Source: Sarocladium kiliense
Lineage: Eukaryota; Ascomycota; Sordariomycetes; Hypocreales; Sarocladiaceae
Assembly: GCA_030734395.1 (NCBI GenBank)
Contig: JAUZTG010000029.1
Span: 3,286,001 to 3,350,000 of the forward strand
Direction of reading: 5' to 3'
DNA length: 64,000 nt
Of the stretch, positions 59,738 through 64,000 are shown piece by piece (position 1 is the first letter of the stretch; the number at the start of each line of letters is the position of its first letter). The position numbers and the translations under genes were made by a program. Below the pieces are notes generated by a model. It was not told the origin of the DNA, made no database searches, and was given only the letters and a program-made list of their open reading frames with translations.

Positions 59738-62700
59738 CTAGAAGATCTTCGTGATACTCTCTCTCGAAATCACACTATTCTGCTTCTCATCCCTCCTCAC
59801 CCTGAAGAAGCTATCACAGAAATCACTACACCTCATATGCCGCAAGAACTCCTCGTCATGCGTGATGACAATCAGCTGGAAATTGCTCTGCGCTTGTCTC
59901 GCCCTGATAATCGCATGGAGACTCTCCGCCAGACTCTTGATGTTGTCCCGATCCAAGTTCGTCGTCGGTTCATCGAGCGCAATGAGTCCGCAGTTGACGC
60001 CGAAGCTTTCTGCAAGGGCGAGACGGATGATGATGCTCGCGAGGACTTTCTGGCCGGCGGAGCAGCGGCCGCGCATGTCCATCTCCGTGTCTTGTTTGAC
60101 CATGCAGAGGCGGTAGTTGTAGTTCCGTTTGCCGGTGGAGGATTCGTTGTCTGAGCGGATCAGAATTGTGTCAATGTCTGTGCCTTGGTAAGTACTCTGC
60201 CAGAGTTCGCCGGCAATGCGGTTCACTTCTGCCATCTTCAAGGAGTGAAATTGCATGACGGCCTTGTCGACTGCGGCGCTGCACTGCGCAAGGTCATCGA
60301 TAGCGGCCTTTGTCGTTTCAACGCGGATGTGCGACTCTCTGTACTTGTGCTTAGCATCCTTGTAGTCCATCTCCCACTCCTTAAGGAGGCGGTCGAGCTC
60401 CTCATCCTTGGTTTTCATCGTACCCATGACCGAGCCGCGCTCTGCTAGGAGGCGACTTGCGCTGTTCTCCAGCTGCGTGGCTTCCTCGCGGAGGCGTTCG
60501 TAGTCCTCGTGGGCATTACGATCCTCGAGGTCAGCAATCTCCTTCCGCAAAACCTCCAGCGTGCGCAAATGCTTGCGATAGTTGAGGTTATCGCTGATGT
60601 TCTTCTTCTTGCGGTCGCTATTGTCTATGTCCTCCCTGAGCTTGTTGCTTCGAAGAGTCAGCTCCTTAATCTCGTTGTCGCGACTCTCAATACGCTGCTC
60701 CAGAGCAGTGATCGAGCGCTGATTCGCGGTGAGCTCAGCGGGTCCACCACGGTCAATGTAGGCTTGGATGTCACTATCCATCATCCGAATCTCACTGATG
60801 GAGCTGTTGATTGCGTCTCTCTCATCAATTATCACCTTCTCCTTTGCGCGGCCGCGGCTCAGAGCATCATCGCGTACGTTCCTCGCCTCAGCAATGCGTG
60901 GCTCGATGGTCTCAAGCTCCTGGTCTGCTTTTTGAATGGACTCTCTTTGGTGAGCATGCTCCTCCTTCAAAGCCGTAATTTGGGTCAACAAGTCCATCTT
61001 CCTCTCCATGCGTCCTGCAATCTCGCCGATACGGTTCCTGAGCTTGCTGATCTGAAGCTCCAGTTCATTGTTGTCATCCTTCGCCCTTTGTCGATCCTGC
61101 GTAAGCTTTGCGACGCGGCCCTTTGTGACCCTCATCTTCTCAGTGAGCTCAATTTGGCGTTCTTGGATTTCATCGGCCGATCGACTCGCTCCCCCTGAAG
61201 CTTGTTGAGATGCGATCCTCTCCACTTGGGCCTCGCCCTCCTGGATATCCTTCAGAGTTTGTGTGATGTTCGTGACTGTTTTCGAGAGATCTTCCATATC
61301 CCTATGCTTCTCCCCTTCCGAAGCCACGGCGGCATCCTCATCCTCGAGTTGCCGGTCCAAAGCCTCGTATTCTGCCTCGATCGACTTCACCTCCTCTCGG
61401 AGAGCAGGTAACTCAGCGGTCGCCTTTCCCCAGGTGTCATACGCAGAACGGACCGAACGTAACTTCTCCAAGCTGACTGTCGCCTCCTTCAGGTCATGTT
61501 CCGTCTCTTCCTTGCCCTTCGGATCCAGATGCTTTGCGATTTTCTTGCTCAGTCGATCCAGTGTTGCAGTTTGCCCATCATCAAAATGACGCTCGCATAA
61601 GTGGCATTTCTTCTTGGTTTCCAGCATGCGCTTGCACTTTGTATAGTACTCGAAAAGGGCGTCAAATAAGCTGACCTCGTTTCGCAGATCCTCAGCTTGC
61701 TGTTCAGCGGCGTCAACTTCTTCAGCGTAATCTTCGATAACCGCACCCTCTCTTACAGCCGTCAGAGCGGTCAGGACTTGTTCCTTGCATGTTGCAGCCT
61801 CTTGCAACCTCTTGTTCAGGGTATCTTTGGTGTTCTTCAGCTTGTACTCGACTTTTTGCTGCTTTTGCCGAGTTTGTTCTCTTCGCCTCTCCAATTCGCT
61901 GACAGTTTTGCCCTGGTGTTTGAGCTGCGTGTCGTATTGCTTGTCAAGGGTCTGCGCGTCCCACGCTCCCAGCATAGCGTCCAGCTTAGGCTTCCAGGTT
62001 GACGTCAAGGTTTCAAGCTTCCGCTTGCGATCTGCAAGCTCCTTCTTTCGATAATCAAGCTGGGCCCGTTCAGAAGCCAAACGACTTGTCTCGACAAGTT
62101 CGGCGTTCAGCTTCTCATTCTCCCTCTCCATATCCCATAGTCTATCGTTCTCGTCGGAGATTTGCTTGTCCCATCCACTCGCCTCGAAGTCTTTCTGGTT
62201 CGTCTTCAGCCGCTCCTCATTGCTTGCAAGTTCCCTGTCCAGGATGGCTCTAGTCCCTTCATCAGCATCTATGGAACCAGCTTCATGCTGTAGAACGGAG
62301 GTCCGCTTTTCAATTGCGCCCAATCGTTGTTTCGCAGATATACGGTCCTGAGTCTTGGCGGCCTTTTGTCCCTCCAGTTTGGTGATCACGCTGGTTGCTT
62401 GGTCGAGCTCCACCGAGTTCTCCTTCTGCAACCGCTCTAGATCTCTCTTCTTGTCGTCCAGAAGCTTCTGAATCCTTTCGTTGAATGACTTCACATGTTG
62501 CTCAGTCAAGTCGCCATCGAATCCTCGTAAGTTGTGCGCTTGAGCGGCTTGTTGGACGGTGGAGAGTCGCGATGCAAGCTGCCGTTCGTACTTGTCCTTG
62601 TCTGACTGGTGTCTCCCTCTTTCGGCCTGCTTGTTTGACAATTCTCTGCGTGCTGCACTAAGCTCTCCCTGCAACTCATTGTATTGGTCCTTGTTCTGTT

Positions 62701-63658
62701 GTTGTTGCTCGTGATATAACCGCATGCGCTCCTCGTATTGGGACAGGGAAGTTTCCAGAGCATCGTCCTCGTCAGGAAGCTCTTCGATGGTGCCTCGTAG
62801 CTCGTCGATCGCATCTTGTCTGTAGCTGAGCTGTTCTGTCTTAATGGTGAGGTTCTGAACTATTTGCAGATAGCTGTTGGCCTGTTTGTGCTTCTCCTTG
62901 ATAGCCTCCTGGGTCTCGTCCATCCTGACTGTCAAAGCTTCGCATGTCTCACGAGCAGCCTCGATCTCGCTCTGTAGCCCACTCATGCGCTTCTCAGCTC
63001 GCTCGCCGCGGTCCTTGTTGACCTTGTTGTGCGCCTCGTCGTTCTGCAATTTGCCAAGCTGCTCGACCTGCTTCTTTCGGAGGATCTTGAGGTTGTCGAT
63101 CGCTTTGGTGTACTTGAGGGCTTCGAAGATCTCGTCAAATCGCTTCTTGAGGGCTGCAGGTTCGCTCAGGGGCCATAATGACTCGTCTTGGTGGCAGAAG
63201 ATAACAGCATCGAGGATCGCGGGGGAAACACCGAGCCGTTCGGGGATCATTTCGTCGAGCTGGGCAACACGAGTGGAGCTCGTGGTTCGTTCGCCATTGT
63301 TGACGACGACGAGAGAACAGTCGAGAGTCTTTTGTGATCGAGTAGTCTTCTTCACAGTGAGCTGCAAGCTCCTGGTTGCGACATGCTGCCTGTCGTTTAT
63401 TGACCGGAATTGTAGTTTAACCTGGGCCATCACCTCCTTTTCACCACATAGCTTCGGGTCATGAATGAAAGCGCCACCCTTACTGTTGGGTGGAAGCTCG
63501 CCGGTCGTCGCATACTTGAGACACTCGATGATGGTGGTCTTTCCGGAACCATTGTAACCGACGATCAGGGTCAGTGGGGTGTTGAATTGAATGGCTTCAC
63601 GGGCATGTGGGCTGAAGGAACGGACACCCGCAATGGAGAGCTTGTCAATTCTTGACAT
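59738..63658 (-). CDS. RAD50: DNA double-strand-break repair ATPase Rad50
   Basis: SMC-like ATPase of the Mre11-Rad50-Nbs1/Xrs2 complex, which tethers and processes DNA ends. Intronless, 1306 residues (yeast 1312). Walker A is GYNGSGKTT at residues 34-42, with Lys40. Two very long coiled-coil arms flank the zinc hook CxxC, CHLC at residues 685-688. The C-terminal lobe has the ABC signature in RGRCSAGQKVLASIIIRLAL and Walker B with D-loop in LIALDEPTTNLDRDN near residue 1225, then VITHDEEFLRHM. The Q-loop motif is VIFCHQDESLWPLSEP. All catalytic elements are intact. It is divergent from a gene starting at 63890 and convergent with PPP4R2. Confidence 0.98.
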   Translation of the reverse strand: MSRIDKLSIAGVRSFSPHAREAIQFNTPLTLIVGYNGSGKTTIIECLKYATTGELPPNSKGGAFIHDPKLCGEKEVMAQVKLQFRSINDRQHVATRSLQLTVKKTTRSQKTLDCSLVVVNNGERTTSSTRVAQLDEMIPERLGVSPAILDAVIFCHQDESLWPLSEPAALKKRFDEIFEALKYTKAIDNLKILRKKQVEQLGKLQNDEAHNKVNKDRGERAEKRMSGLQSEIEAARETCEALTVRMDETQEAIKEKHKQANSYLQIVQNLTIKTEQLSYRQDAIDELRGTIEELPDEDDALETSLSQYEERMRLYHEQQQQNKDQYNELQGELSAARRELSNKQAERGRHQSDKDKYERQLASRLSTVQQAAQAHNLRGFDGDLTEQHVKSFNERIQKLLDDKKRDLERLQKENSVELDQATSVITKLEGQKAAKTQDRISAKQRLGAIEKRTSVLQHEAGSIDADEGTRAILDRELASNEERLKTNQKDFEASGWDKQISDENDRLWDMERENEKLNAELVETSRLASERAQLDYRKKELADRKRKLETLTSTWKPKLDAMLGAWDAQTLDKQYDTQLKHQGKTVSELERRREQTRQKQQKVEYKLKNTKDTLNKRLQEAATCKEQVLTALTAVREGAVIEDYAEEVDAAEQQAEDLRNEVSLFDALFEYYTKCKRMLETKKKCHLCERHFDDGQTATLDRLSKKIAKHLDPKGKEETEHDLKEATVSLEKLRSVRSAYDTWGKATAELPALREEVKSIEAEYEALDRQLEDEDAAVASEGEKHRDMEDLSKTVTNITQTLKDIQEGEAQVERIASQQASGGASRSADEIQERQIELTEKMRVTKGRVAKLTQDRQRAKDDNNELELQISKLRNRIGEIAGRMERKMDLLTQITALKEEHAHQRESIQKADQELETIEPRIAEARNVRDDALSRGRAKEKVIIDERDAINSSISEIRMMDSDIQAYIDRGGPAELTANQRSITALEQRIESRDNEIKELTLRSNKLREDIDNSDRKKKNISDNLNYRKHLRTLEVLRKEIADLEDRNAHEDYERLREEATQLENSASRLLAERGSVMGTMKTKDEELDRLLKEWEMDYKDAKHKYRESHIRVETTKAAIDDLAQCSAAVDKAVMQFHSLKMAEVNRIAGELWQSTYQGTDIDTILIRSDNESSTGKRNYNYRLCMVKQDTEMDMRGRCSAGQKVLASIIIRLALAESFGVNCGLIALDEPTTNLDRDNIKSLAESLHAIIRARQAQSNFQLIVITHDEEFLRHMRCSDFCDSFFRVRRDEKQNSVISRESITKIF

Positions 63659-63811
63659 TGTGCCTCAGCTCTGCCACCTCGGAAGTCACGATCAGGAGCT
63701 GTGTGGCCAAGAGAACTAGGGGTTGTCGTGATGCAACAAAATGCCCCGAGTGCCTACAAAAAAGTGACGACAGGCAGCAACGGCAGGTAGCTAAACGCGC
63801 CAGATGAAGCA

Positions 63812-63817
63812 ACGCGT
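63812..63817. promoter_or_regulatory. MCB-like element ACGCGT in the RAD50 upstream region
   Basis: ACGCGT, the MluI cell-cycle box bound by MBF in yeasts, lies 154 bases upstream of the RAD50 ATG and 73 bases upstream of the divergent ATG. MBF controls many G1/S and repair genes in yeasts; use here is inferred only from the motif. A palindromic CACGTG (63838-63843) lies nearby. Confidence 0.3.
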
Positions 63818-63889
63818 TGAATAAGCGGGCGCGAGCTCACGTGCTTAGCATCGCACCGCCACAAGCTATTACAGCCACAAGTCAGATAA

Positions 63890-64000
63890 ATGGCAACCAA
63901 TGATAAGCACCACGACCCTGCGGCTGATATTCCCATATGGTAAGTACAAATCTTTTGCAAGCAAGCTCAATGCTGCGCTATGTATTTGCTTCGTACGGCA
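63890..64000 (+). CDS. Partial: probable first exon of a gene divergent from RAD50
   Basis: An ATG at 63890 opens a 50-base exon encoding MATNDKHHDPAADIPI and ending in a consensus donor GTAAGT at 63940. The rest of the gene lies beyond the window. The placement is typical of a divergent fungal gene pair. I do not recognise the protein from so little sequence, and the exon is supported only by its position, start and donor. Confidence 0.4.

Noticed and set aside
1..64000. CRISPR arrays, operons, bacterial-type elements, secondary-metabolite core genes
   Set aside because: None seen. The gene structures are those of a filamentous ascomycete, and no polyketide synthase, NRPS or terpene cyclase motif occurs.

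Overview
The window reads as a filamentous ascomycete (Pezizomycotina) chromosome; a Dothideomycete-like fungus is my best guess, without proof. The evidence is short introns (47-87 bp) with GTANGT/GTGAGT donors and CAG/TAG acceptors, fungus-specific families (PTH11/SAT4-type membrane receptor, Cps1-type glycosyltransferase, GWT1, KIN4-type kinase), long pyrimidine-rich 5' leaders, and no operon organisation. I find 17 protein genes, one of them only a candidate first exon at the right edge. I see no rRNA, CRISPR, convincing tRNA or intact transposon. All gene models were spliced by eye, so exon edges are predictions.

Layout. 1.3-8.2 kb: a PTH11-like 7-TM receptor (+) converges on a secreted 7-bladed lactonase (-); then a bestrophin-like four-TM membrane protein (-) and a Gfo/Idh/MocA oxidoreductase (-). 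8.8-12.8 kb: mitochondrial D-lactate dehydrogenase (-) and a crotonase-fold enzyme ending in AKI (+), divergent over a shared 0.95 kb upstream region. 13.5-21.6 kb: a disordered basic protein, a compact secreted tyrosinase and a secreted M14 carboxypeptidase, all on the minus strand. 21.6-38.4 kb: a gene-poor stretch in which the only convincing gene is a Cps1-type GT2 polysaccharide synthase (31.6-33.3 kb). 38.4-43.2 kb: a disordered protein with a BTB-like tail (-) and GWT1 (+), divergent. 47-64 kb: a conserved housekeeping block with a KIN4-type kinase, a vacuolar Ca2+/H+ exchanger with a very long loop, a proline-rich SPRY protein with a perfect 102-bp tandem duplication, the protein phosphatase 4 regulatory subunit R2, RAD50, and the start of a gene divergent from RAD50.

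How the genes relate. There is no biosynthetic cluster or defence island. The meaningful groupings are loose: secreted or surface functions in the left half (lactonase, tyrosinase, carboxypeptidase, receptor); peripheral carbon metabolism (D-lactate oxidation, acyl-CoA chemistry, sugar or polyol oxidoreductase); cell-wall and surface functions (Cps1-type synthase, GWT1); and at the right end two DNA-damage-response genes, PPP4R2 and RAD50, in tail-to-tail contact. I did not find a clearly undescribed system. The items most worth checking are the loop insertion in the Ca2+ exchanger, the fresh repeat duplication in the SPRY protein, the gene desert around the polysaccharide synthase, and the divergent bestrophin-like protein.
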